43,787 nt of DNA from Bradymonadales bacterium. GTDB taxonomy: Bacteria > Bdellovibrionota > UBA2394. Shown in pieces: positions 24,697 to 32,068 of this stretch (position 1 is its first letter; the number at the start of each line of letters is the position of its first letter). The position numbers and the translations under genes were made by a program. The DNA lies in assembly GCA_007693605.1 (NCBI GenBank), contig REDG01000053.1, positions 1 through 43,787 of the forward strand, in the 5' to 3' direction. The notes beneath the pieces are model-generated. The model searched no databases. It was not told the DNA's origin and saw only the letters and a list, made by a program, of their open reading frames with translations.

Positions 24697-25182
24697 ATGA
24701 GAGACTATTCCAGACTTTGTGAGGAGCTTTTGAGCCTTGTTGAGGGCGAGACTTCCAGCATCGCCAACTTGGCTAATGCGGCGGCCCTGTTGTTTCAGCG
24801 CTTTCGCTGGCACTGGGTTGGCTTCTATCTGGTAGAAGGAAAGGAACTCGTTCTTGGCCCCTTTCAGGGGCCTGTGGCCTGCACTCGAATTGGCTATGGC
24901 AAAGGAGTGTGTGGCCAGAGCTGGCAGCAAGAGGCGACCCTGAATGTGCCCGTAGTCGAAGCCTTTCCGGGGCATATTGCCTGTAGCCCCCACTCCAAAT
25001 CAGAGCTGGTGATTCCTCTTTTCGATCCTCAAAAGAACTGCTGGGGAGTGCTCGACATTGATTCAGAGAAGACTCATGACTTTGATGCTCAAGATGAAAA
25101 AGAATTGCAGAAGTTCTGTGAGACTTTAAGCTCTCAGATTTTTCTCTCAAAGAGTACGGCCAGCGCTCCTTCAAGAAGCTGA
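24697..25182 (+). CDS. Free methionine-(R)-sulfoxide reductase (GAF type)
   Basis: Reduces free Met-(R)-sulfoxide with thioredoxin-type reductants; known as fRMsr, MsrC or YebR. The 161-residue GAF domain contains the full signature GPFQGPVACTRIGYGKGVCG (54-73) and FPGHIACSPHSKSELVIPL (90-108), giving the three cysteines C62, C72 and C96; the last aligns with the catalytic one. GVLDIDSE completes the GAF fold. The 3' end overlaps the convergent thiamine pyrophosphokinase gene by 49 bases. Confidence 0.93.
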   Translation: MRDYSRLCEELLSLVEGETSSIANLANAAALLFQRFRWHWVGFYLVEGKELVLGPFQGPVACTRIGYGKGVCGQSWQQEATLNVPVVEAFPGHIACSPHSKSELVIPLFDPQKNCWGVLDIDSEKTHDFDAQDEKELQKFCETLSSQIFLSKSTASAPSRS

Positions 25183-25778
25183 AGCTCAAGCTCTCTTCCC
25201 GAGATTTCATTGCTTAAACTTCGACAAGGAAGGCTCTGAGCCTTCCAAGAGATCGGCCACTTCAAGCCTTTCGCCTCTACACTGAAACGCGATGAAAGCG
25301 GAAAGACCGACAAGCGCCCCGTCCACTGAATTTCAGCGAACTCTGGCCGAGGCCACTTGAAAATTGAATTCTGAGAGTTCAAGATGAAAGACAGCGATCT
25401 TTCTGTCCAAAACTCCAGCGGAAAGCTCTTCTGAGAGGCTGCCAAAAACGCATCGAAATTATAGTCCCAACGATCATCCAAGCTCTGAAAGGCCCTGACT
25501 CGGCTAGCTGGCCATTCCGAAATGGCTTCAAGGGCGAGTTCAAAGTCAGACTGGTCTTTCTCTTTTGGCGCAGGCTGCCAGCCGAGACTCTTGGCATAGC
25601 GTTGAGCTTCACGAGACATGCTGTCGCCATCTCCCACCACAAGATCGGGAACGCAAGAGATGTTCATGCAGGTATCCAGGCCGCCGTCTACGGCAACCAC
25701 TCGATCACTTTGTTCAAGCCACTCCTTTAACTCCGGCAAAAGGGGGGCAGAGGCGTTTGAAACACAACTCACAATCAT
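25134..25778 (-). CDS. Thiamine pyrophosphokinase-like protein
   Basis: Predicted to convert thiamine to thiamine pyrophosphate with ATP. The 214-residue protein from ATG 25778 has VVAVDGGLDTC, PDLVVGDGDSM and PKEKDQSDFELALEAI, the DGG, GDxDS and KDxTD motifs of the TPK catalytic domain. The GRxDH motif is changed to DDRWDYNFDAF. The C-terminal B1-binding domain is poorly conserved. The start overlaps the stop of the upstream permease as ATGA, so the longer frame to 25868 was rejected. Its place behind an ABC importer suggests that the cargo is thiamine or a thiamine precursor. Confidence 0.85.
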   Translation of the reverse strand: MIVSCVSNASAPLLPELKEWLEQSDRVVAVDGGLDTCMNISCVPDLVVGDGDSMSREAQRYAKSLGWQPAPKEKDQSDFELALEAISEWPASRVRAFQSLDDRWDYNFDAFLAASQKSFPLEFWTERSLSFILNSQNSIFKWPRPEFAEIQWTGRLSVFPLSSRFSVEAKGLKWPISWKAQSLPCRSLSNEISGRELELQLLEGALAVLFERKI

Positions 25779-26911
25779 CTGGAAGGGGCCATTTTCTCTT
25801 TGGTCTGAATCCAGATGATGGTCGATAGAACCAAAGCCTTGAAGGCAAACAACAAAGACATCGGCCAATCAAAACTGGAGTAAACGAAATTCATCACGCT
25901 CACCAGCAGCACCCCTAAGAGTACATTGCTAAAGCAGCCCTTTCCCCCACGAAGGGCCACGCCCCCAAGAAAAATTGCCAACCAAGCGTCGACCTGTCGA
26001 CCGTAGGCCCACCAAGCCTCTGCTCGCACGCCCACTTTGGTCTCAAAAAAAGCCGCCAAGGCCACACAGAAAAGATAAATCGCGCCGACCATGCCAAAGG
26101 TCTTAAAAAGAGAAACCCCGTTGAATCGAGCCGCCTCTAGGTTGTCGCCCACGGCCAACACACTCCGACCCAAGATATGATGATGAAGAAGCCCGTAAGA
26201 AGCCAAGACCAAGACCAAGGCCACTAAAGCCGCCAAGGGCAGCCCTCCGTAGGAGTAAAGAGAAACGGTGAGCAACAAAATGGCGAACCAAGTCAAAATG
26301 ACCGGTCCAAGCCACCGACTGCTCGGCCAAAAATGTCGAATGGCCGCCAAACTGACAATCACTCCCAAGACCATCGCTCCCACAAAAATGACCGCTGCGG
26401 GAAGCTGGGCTTGACCGCAAAACAAGGGCTCACACCAAAGCTCTGTTCTGGGCAAAAGAAAGATTCCGACCGAACCTAGAAAGATTCCCAAGCCCAAACT
26501 GATAAACTCCATGGAGTGTCTTCGTTTTGAGAACAGCCAGCCCATAAGAATCCCCAGTGCCGCCAATGCCAGGCAGATCAAAAGGGCCCCGATGGCGACT
26601 CCCTTGAAGTCCATGGATTTTCCCCAAGACGAGTTTTGCCAGAGTTGGGCCAAGCCAATGGCCAAAAGATACCAGCCCCCCAAACTGAAATCTCGAATGC
26701 CCGACAAATAGAGCCACGAGAGGCCCACCGCAAGAAGTGTCAGAACAGAAATGGACTGAAAGAACTCTACTACCCGACTGATGTCTCGAACCTCTGGAAC
26801 CAAAATTCCTGAAACCAATAGAGTCACAAGAGAGCTTGTGAGCAAGACGAGCTTGCGCCAGTCTACGAGCTTTCGAATCTTTCGAATGACTGTTCCCTCT
26901 TCATCCCTCAT
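25775..26911 (-). CDS. ABC transporter permease (RbsC/XylH/YufP family)
   Basis: A 378-residue inner-membrane protein with about ten helices. The cytoplasmic EAA-type loop is GRSVLAVGDNLEAARFNGVSLFK and a later loop DAWLAIFLGGVALRGGKG, both typical of sugar/nucleoside permeases of the carbohydrate-uptake-2 type. Only one permease is encoded, whereas YufPQ-type systems use two and RbsC forms a homodimer. Its start overlaps the ATPase gene by 11 bases and its stop overlaps the TPK gene by four, so all three are translationally coupled. No periplasmic binding protein is nearby. Confidence 0.87.
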   Translation of the reverse strand: MRDEEGTVIRKIRKLVDWRKLVLLTSSLVTLLVSGILVPEVRDISRVVEFFQSISVLTLLAVGLSWLYLSGIRDFSLGGWYLLAIGLAQLWQNSSWGKSMDFKGVAIGALLICLALAALGILMGWLFSKRRHSMEFISLGLGIFLGSVGIFLLPRTELWCEPLFCGQAQLPAAVIFVGAMVLGVIVSLAAIRHFWPSSRWLGPVILTWFAILLLTVSLYSYGGLPLAALVALVLVLASYGLLHHHILGRSVLAVGDNLEAARFNGVSLFKTFGMVGAIYLFCVALAAFFETKVGVRAEAWWAYGRQVDAWLAIFLGGVALRGGKGCFSNVLLGVLLVSVMNFVYSSFDWPMSLLFAFKALVLSTIIWIQTKEKMAPSR

Positions 26912-28343
26912 TCAATTTCTCCACGGCTTCCACAAGATTCTCAAGTTTGAGCTCCTCACCTGATAACTCGAGTGTTCTCTGAAAATCCTCCGAAAAACTA
27001 TAGATTCGGTGGCAGAGAGACTCCATCTCTTGAGCCTCTCTTGAAATCCATAAAACGGCCACTCCATAATCGGCCAAATCTCGAATGACAAAATAGACTT
27101 CCTCTTTGGCGGCTTCACTCATGCCTCGAGTCAAATCTTCTGCAATAAGAACCTGAGGCTCCACGCTCAAGGCCCTGCCTAACAAAATCTTCTGTTGAGT
27201 GTCATCTGAAAGCCATCGCATCTCTCGATCTAGGTCTTCTGAACTCAAACGCAAAAGGCTTTGGTAATGCAAACAGAGCCGTTCTTCTGTTTTGCTTGGA
27301 ATCCAAGACCTCTTTTGGTTTCTAAGGTAGGAAAAACTGAGATTGAATCGACCTGTTTGAGAGGGCCACATTCCATTTCGCATTCGGTAACCCGACACAA
27401 TCGAAATACCTTGAGTCTTCATCATCAAGTCTTTGAGTCGTAAGTTCTCAGAAGCTTTCCAAATCAGTTGCCACCGAGCTGAATTCGCATCGTCTCGAAA
27501 GAATTGCGGGAAAATCTCGTCGGGCCTCTTGGCGTAAATGCCAACAATCTCGCCTCGGGCCTGCCTGAACTTCAAGTCCCCCTTCAGCGACAAGCCCCAC
27601 AAGTCTTTTTGAATGGACTGAAAGTTTTTCGGAGGAAATCGTGTCGAGCTCATGTCGCGAATTGACTCTAGCCTCAGGGGACGACTCTGACTCTCCGACT
27701 CCAAATCTTTTTCGATCAGCCTCTGGGGGGGCAAGCTCCAAAACTTGTTCGCTTTAAAAATTGAGAACTCGCCCAGACTACAAGGGTAGACCCAGGCCGA
27801 TTCGGGTGAAAATTCACTAAGGATCTTGAAGAATCGCTTTTGATCATCCTTTGTGAGTTTAGAGAGCACTCGATCGACCAGAGCGAGTTTGGGTCGCAAG
27901 GCCACAAAACGGAGTAGAGACAGCCAAGTATTTTGTCGAATGTCGTTTTGTTCTGCGCTTTGATTCAGGGGAATAGCACAGGGCGAGGCTTGAAGAAGCG
28001 ACAGAGCCCTATTCCACTGAGCTCTTGAAAGCCCCAGTTGAAAATTTTCAAGATTGCTCAGCCCTGAAAATACCATGGGCTCTGAGGGATGATAGTAGAG
28101 CCCTCTTCGTCTTCGATCTCTAGCACTCGTGTGGAGGATGGATTCCCCTTCGAAAGACAAGTCCCCCGAAATCCTTAGGTGGTCAGAAACGCCCGCCAAA
28201 GCTTTCAAGAGTAGTGATTGACCCCGCCCACTCGAGGCCAAGATTTGAATTCGATCGCGCGCCTGAACCTCAAAGTTCAATGTTTCGAAAATCGTCGGCC
28301 CTGAGAGCTTTTGAATGCGAAGATTTTTGGCACAGAGCAACAC
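26901..28343 (-). CDS. Double-domain ABC ATPase (RbsA/YufO type) with degenerate P-loops
   Basis: A 480-residue protein in the layout of RbsA/XylG/YufO: two nucleotide-binding domains in one chain. The first Walker A is ASSGRGQS (36-43), with Gln (42) in place of the essential Lys, and its Walker B is LALVDRVLS without the catalytic Glu. In the second domain Walker A is lost (GEIVGIYAKRPDEIF). The signature (LSDDTQQKILLGRAL, 378-392), Walker B (VLIAEDLTRG, with E402) and H-region remain recognisable. The motifs erode without frameshifts, so the gene is intact and probably expressed. ATP hydrolysis is doubtful as read. It is first in the operon with permease and thiamine pyrophosphokinase and diverges from the STAS gene. 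Confidence 0.82.
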   Translation of the reverse strand: MLLCAKNLRIQKLSGPTIFETLNFEVQARDRIQILASSGRGQSLLLKALAGVSDHLRISGDLSFEGESILHTSARDRRRRGLYYHPSEPMVFSGLSNLENFQLGLSRAQWNRALSLLQASPCAIPLNQSAEQNDIRQNTWLSLLRFVALRPKLALVDRVLSKLTKDDQKRFFKILSEFSPESAWVYPCSLGEFSIFKANKFWSLPPQRLIEKDLESESQSRPLRLESIRDMSSTRFPPKNFQSIQKDLWGLSLKGDLKFRQARGEIVGIYAKRPDEIFPQFFRDDANSARWQLIWKASENLRLKDLMMKTQGISIVSGYRMRNGMWPSQTGRFNLSFSYLRNQKRSWIPSKTEERLCLHYQSLLRLSSEDLDREMRWLSDDTQQKILLGRALSVEPQVLIAEDLTRGMSEAAKEEVYFVIRDLADYGVAVLWISREAQEMESLCHRIYSFSEDFQRTLELSGEELKLENLVEAVEKLNEG

Positions 28344-28365
28344 CAGCCTTAGTATTCAAGTCTTT

Positions 28366-28563
28366 TTGCCGAGCCTCAAGGAAAAGCTTGCCGATCGGCA
28401 ATGGAAACTCGGGCTTTTCGTCGAGATTTCTGAGCTTTTTTACGGGTTCGTGGTCGGTACGATTCTTGAAGAATCTTTGAAGCAGCTATTCGCTTTGAGG
28501 CGACAGAGACTTCAGTGGAAGAGTCAGGGAGACAAAAATGATACGAAGCATCACAAAAAATGA
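28366..28563 (+). CDS. Possible small protein upstream of the STAS gene
   Basis: A 65-codon frame from a TTG, with protein-like composition (a hydrophobic stretch LGLFVEISELFYGFVVGTILEE, then a basic tail LRRQRLQWK). It ends 26 bases inside the following STAS gene, suggestive of coupling. No ribosome binding site is seen; an ATG at 28315 would extend it across the start of the divergent ATPase. Could be spurious. Confidence 0.3.
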   Translation: MPSLKEKLADRQWKLGLFVEISELFYGFVVGTILEESLKQLFALRRQRLQWKSQGDKNDTKHHKK

Positions 28564-28981
28564 AGGACAAGTGAGTGTCTTTCACTTGAGAGAGAATCTT
28601 GAAGCTCATCGAACGAAGGCTTTTACGAAGAAGCTCTATGAACTGATCGATGCCGGCCGAGTGAATTTGATTCTAGAGATGAGCCATGTTCAAAACATTT
28701 CACTCATCGGAATGGTCGCGATCTCCCACTTATTCAATCGCTGCCGCCAAGCGGGGGGTGCTTTAAAAGTCGCCCATTTAACAGACACGGTTCAAGAGGC
28801 TTTTGAAGAAAGCAATTTGATTAACACCATTGAGGTCTACCCTCATGTGGTCGACGCCCTCAAAAGCCTCCAATCTGAAAACCTGTATTATACCGCCCGA
28901 TTCTCTGGCAGCTTCTTTGTCGAAGAAAAGAAAAGCTTCGTCGGCTGGGATCGCCTCCCCATTGGAAACTGTATCAATTAG
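28538..28981 (+). CDS. STAS-domain protein (anti-sigma-factor antagonist-like)
   Basis: A 147-residue protein. Residues ~5-110 fit a STAS domain as in SpoIIAA: strands SVFHLRENLEA and RVNLILEMSHVQNISLIGMVAISHL, then AGGALKVAHLTDTVQEAFEESNL and TIEVYPHVVDALKSL. The phosphorylatable serine normally in the DSSGLG loop corresponds to NISLIG here, so a Ser is retained but the Asp is not. A ~35-residue tail (YYTARFSGSFFVEEKK...) is added. A GGGAG ribosome binding site lies seven bases before the ATG. No cognate kinase or sigma factor is in the window. The 3' end overlaps the HicB-like gene by eight bases. Confidence 0.85.
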   Translation: MIRSITKNEGQVSVFHLRENLEAHRTKAFTKKLYELIDAGRVNLILEMSHVQNISLIGMVAISHLFNRCRQAGGALKVAHLTDTVQEAFEESNLINTIEVYPHVVDALKSLQSENLYYTARFSGSFFVEEKKSFVGWDRLPIGNCIN

Positions 28982-29171
28982 TTGAAAGCTCGCAGTCATC
29001 ATCCACATCTTCAAGATAGAGTACTACGGCCTCTTTGATGTTTTTAAGAGCTTCCTCTTTAGTCTTTCCTTCTGACAAACAACCGGGCAGCGACGGAACG
29101 ACTGCTGTGAATCCACCCTCATCAGAAGGCTCTAAGATAACCTTGATTTCCACCCCCACAGTGTAACACAA
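28974..29171 (-). CDS. HicB-like antitoxin-family protein, solitary
   Basis: A 65-residue protein with the HicB partial RNase H-like fold: VILEPSDEGGFTAVVPSLPGCLSEGKTKEEALKNIKEAVVLYLE. In type II systems HicB neutralises the HicA mRNA interferase. There is no hicA on either side and no C-terminal DNA-binding domain here, so it is an orphan of the short HicB_lk type. Start: a TTG at 29171 has a GAGG five bases upstream; the GTG at 29153 (VEIKVIL) fits the family's usual N-terminus better. Confidence 0.8.
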   Translation of the reverse strand: MCYTVGVEIKVILEPSDEGGFTAVVPSLPGCLSEGKTKEEALKNIKEAVVLYLEDVDDDCELSTN

Positions 29172-29231
29172 GTCAGCCTCATTAAGTTAAAGATCCCTGG
29201 CTTCTGAAGAAAAAGCCTGAATGAAGGCCTT

Positions 29232-30266
29232 CTACAGGCCGCTAGAAATTCTCTGATCCCGCCGCTCCCTCGATCGCCGCGATTCCTCCGGGCTTAGGGG
29301 CCTCGAATTAGGAGGCGGGCCTTTCATTCTTCGAAGAAACTCATTCAAGTAATCACTGTCAGGGCTTCTTGCCCCCCTATCCCCTTGAGGCCCGTAATCC
29401 TGGAGATGCCTGGAGTGAATCCCTACATGAGGAAAGAGTTGCCAGTCGATCGCTATCCCCTTCTTAAAGCCTTCACGACTTTGCGAAAGAAACTGTTCCA
29501 AACCGTCCTGCCCCTCGATGACCTGAGTTTCTATATCAAATAGAAGCCTGGCTTCGGAAAACTCTTGGTCCGACACCTCGCCTTCAGTCACTAAAGCGGC
29601 AATCAATTCTTCGTAGAAAATAAGAGACTCTGGCAGCTTTGGGAGTCTAATGCGCAAAAACTCGACATCTTTCAAATTCGTGACACCACTGTAGTGACTG
29701 CCTGTCTCTCTATAAAACTGAAATGATCCTATAAAGGCTCGAGACGATCTGTTCCGCAGCTTCGAGTAGGCTTTTCTCATGGCAGCCAAATACATCTGAA
29801 GATCATCGACTCGCGTAACTCTCAAACGAACTTCAAATTTTTCCATTGGCCCTAGGTTCTCTCTAATATGGATGCTTCGCTGAGCTAGCAGCACGCTCGC
29901 TCGATCAGGAAAGGCGACGCGAATACTGCCCCTCCTCCACGCTGTTGAGGTTGCCCAATCACCGGAAGTTGATCCCTGGGAGCGGCCGATAGGTAAAGCA
30001 GAAGGATCGTCCAAATAGACAGGCTCAAACTCATGCATATGACTTTGCCATTGAGGAAAGTTTAGCCTTGCCATCGACACTTCCACCTGCCGCGAGATGC
30101 TCATGGAAACAAGGCGCAACCTATCGACAACACGGCTCGCGCCCCAGCCCAAAAATGTCACAGCATATCGACACTGTTCGCCGGCACTCGGCGGAGCGCT
30201 CGGCACCGCCTCAAGGGCTGCTTCGCCGAAAAGTGCAACCAATAGAACAAAAGCCATCCGCTTCAT
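29232..30266 (-). CDS. Secreted protein of unknown function
   Basis: A 344-residue protein with signal peptide (MKRMAFVLLVALFGEAALEA). The mature chain is basic, with a helical middle and a Pro/Arg-rich, probably disordered C-terminus (GPPPNSRPLSPEESRRSRERRD). Two Cys are near the N-terminus at most. No family recognised. It is a single gene, with 257 bases of intergenic DNA upstream before a divergent secreted protein gene. Confidence 0.65.
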   Translation of the reverse strand: MKRMAFVLLVALFGEAALEAVPSAPPSAGEQCRYAVTFLGWGASRVVDRLRLVSMSISRQVEVSMARLNFPQWQSHMHEFEPVYLDDPSALPIGRSQGSTSGDWATSTAWRRGSIRVAFPDRASVLLAQRSIHIRENLGPMEKFEVRLRVTRVDDLQMYLAAMRKAYSKLRNRSSRAFIGSFQFYRETGSHYSGVTNLKDVEFLRIRLPKLPESLIFYEELIAALVTEGEVSDQEFSEARLLFDIETQVIEGQDGLEQFLSQSREGFKKGIAIDWQLFPHVGIHSRHLQDYGPQGDRGARSPDSDYLNEFLRRMKGPPPNSRPLSPEESRRSRERRDQRISSGL

Positions 30267-30523
30267 GTGAACCGCTATCTAGCACCTTTCTTGCCAGAGA
30301 TACAACCTGAGTGATTTCGAAGACTTGTGATAGGTCATGATCATGCGAATGCATCTGCTTGACAGCCACTTTACAGCCAAATGAGAAAGGCTAAACTTCC
30401 TTTAGGATGATCTAGGCTCAGAGTTTGGATCTCCGACGATCGAGCTGGCGAAGGCCGGGCTGTGATCCCTAGGTTTTTTTGAAAGCTAAGTGGAATGAAT
30501 AAAAACTCGAAAGGAATTGAACG

Positions 30524-31051
30524 ATGAAATTAGTTTGTAGTCTCTTGACGGCTGTGAGTGCGGTATTTATTTCAGGACTCTCTTTCGCTGACAGCGACAT
30601 CCCTGCCTGCCGAGCAGAAGGCGTGCCGAAGGCATACCAGGGAGTTTGGCAAAAGTTGCCGATGCCAGGCGAGTTTGCTGAGGATGCTGCCAGAGAAGAG
30701 TTTCGGTTGAGTGAAAAACACTTTCACTATTTTGATCTCGAAGATCTTCGAGTGAACACCAGTCGGGCATGGATCTGTTGGCGAAGCGATACTCTCTTTC
30801 TGGTTCTGGACTTTGGACCAGATGCAGAAGAGGGGCGTTATGAATCAATTTGGATTACCAGCAGTGGGAGTTATTTGACATTCTGGGGCGAGGTCTACCC
30901 AGAGGTCGAAGAGACTGATGTTAAGAACAAAGACAAAGATCTGGAGCAGCTTTTCGCTTCGATAAGCTATTGGGACGAATCTAATGAGCTCAGGGCGTTC
31001 AAAAGAATTGGCCGCATCCAGTTGCTGCAAGAGTTTAAGCCCTTTCGTTAG
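30524..31051 (+). CDS. Small secreted protein of unknown function
   Basis: A 175-residue protein with a clear signal peptide (MKLVCSLLTAVSAVFISGLSFA, cut before DSDIP) and a GAAAGGA ribosome binding site. The mature domain has two cysteines (PACRAEG and AWICWRS) that may pair, and a beta-rich lipocalin-like pattern: GVWQKLP near the start, then KHFHYFDLEDLRV, TLFLVLDFG, SIWITSSGSYLTFWGEVY. A small calycin or NlpE-like fold is a guess; I do not recognise a family. It is followed by a hairpin shared with the convergent lipoprotein gene. Confidence 0.68.
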   Translation: MKLVCSLLTAVSAVFISGLSFADSDIPACRAEGVPKAYQGVWQKLPMPGEFAEDAAREEFRLSEKHFHYFDLEDLRVNTSRAWICWRSDTLFLVLDFGPDAEEGRYESIWITSSGSYLTFWGEVYPEVEETDVKNKDKDLEQLFASISYWDESNELRAFKRIGRIQLLQEFKPFR

Positions 31052-31069
31052 AAGGATTGAATACAAAGA

Positions 31070-31098
31070 GCGAACTGAGGCCTTAAGGCCTCATTCGC
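31070..31098. terminator. Bidirectional hairpin between convergent genes
   Basis: GAGGCC-TTAA-GGCCTC (31077-31092) is a perfect palindrome extended by GCGAA (31070-31074) and TTCGC (31094-31098). It lies between two convergent genes and includes the stop codon of the minus-strand gene. T-runs are weak on both sides, so intrinsic termination may be partial. Confidence 0.55.
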
Positions 31099-32068
31099 AG
31101 GCTTGATAGCGGAACTCGAAACGAGAGATCTTTTCAACGAAGATTTCTACCCGTAAGCCTTGGCTTTCAAAGCCTTTGAAGCTAGCGCCACTGAATACTC
31201 TTGACCGAGTGATGGATCGATCAAAATAAAGACCGAGAGGCTCAGTGCTGGGCTCGATGTCTGGAAACAATTGCTCAAACAAGACTGGCTGACCGGATGG
31301 GCCTGGCACAAAGGGAGCTTGTGTCGATCCCGTGTCGAGCACAACAAAGACCTGACTGGTCAAGGCTTCCGGCTCTGACTGAAAATAGGAGTCGAAAAAC
31401 TGAAAGCTGGCGTTCGATCCACTCTCTGAACCATTCCAAACCATCTCATCCGTGTCGCAGTTAGACAGCACTCGATTCGACTGAATCGACGGATTGAAAT
31501 TGAGTAAGGCCTGGGGAGTTCTCAGATTTGAAGCTTGCGAAGCTGCGAAATTCGAAGCTTGCGGAATAAAAAGTAGGTTCTCGCTCGATTGAGGGCTTCT
31601 CAGTTCAATGCTTCTAGAAAACAGCTCTTCAAAACTCAGGCTGTCAATCAACTGATAACTCGAACGGGGCACAGAAAAGTCGTTCAGAATGCTCTCGGTC
31701 GTGGCTGCTGGCACCAAGCGTAAGGCCTGCTCAGAGTCGGAGTAGTTGAGAGAGAAAGACTGGTCTCCAATCTGAAGCGAAAGATTGTAGCCATAAGCTT
31801 CGTTTGTTAGGAGCTCAAACAAACGGCCGGTATCAGCAATGAAATTTCCAGAAAAGTCTCTCTCCCCAAGTCTGGCATAGACAAGCGCATCCCAGCGCTC
31901 AGGCTCATTCTGCCAGACATCTGCGATCAGAAATATCTGAAGCAGAAAGTTATCCTCAGCGGGAGCAATATTCAGATTGGGCCCAGGATTGTGGGGCTTA
32001 GAGTCTGAGCCAGCGCAGGCCAGCATGAAGGCTCCGATCACCGCAAAGCAAAGACTTCTCAACATCAT
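31091..32068 (-). CDS. Lipoprotein of unknown function
   Basis: A 325-residue lipoprotein: the signal peptide ends in FMLAC (Cys18), followed by the flexible AGSDSKPHNPGP linker. The mature part is acidic, with Asn/Ser-rich strands and two more cysteines (NCDTDE; YQACE at the end). No family recognised. The first ATG overlaps the stop of the upstream gene as ATGA, so it is co-translated with the 453-residue secreted protein. The stop lies in a hairpin shared with the opposing gene. Confidence 0.7.
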   Translation of the reverse strand: MMLRSLCFAVIGAFMLACAGSDSKPHNPGPNLNIAPAEDNFLLQIFLIADVWQNEPERWDALVYARLGERDFSGNFIADTGRLFELLTNEAYGYNLSLQIGDQSFSLNYSDSEQALRLVPAATTESILNDFSVPRSSYQLIDSLSFEELFSRSIELRSPQSSENLLFIPQASNFAASQASNLRTPQALLNFNPSIQSNRVLSNCDTDEMVWNGSESGSNASFQFFDSYFQSEPEALTSQVFVVLDTGSTQAPFVPGPSGQPVLFEQLFPDIEPSTEPLGLYFDRSITRSRVFSGASFKGFESQGLRVEIFVEKISRFEFRYQACE

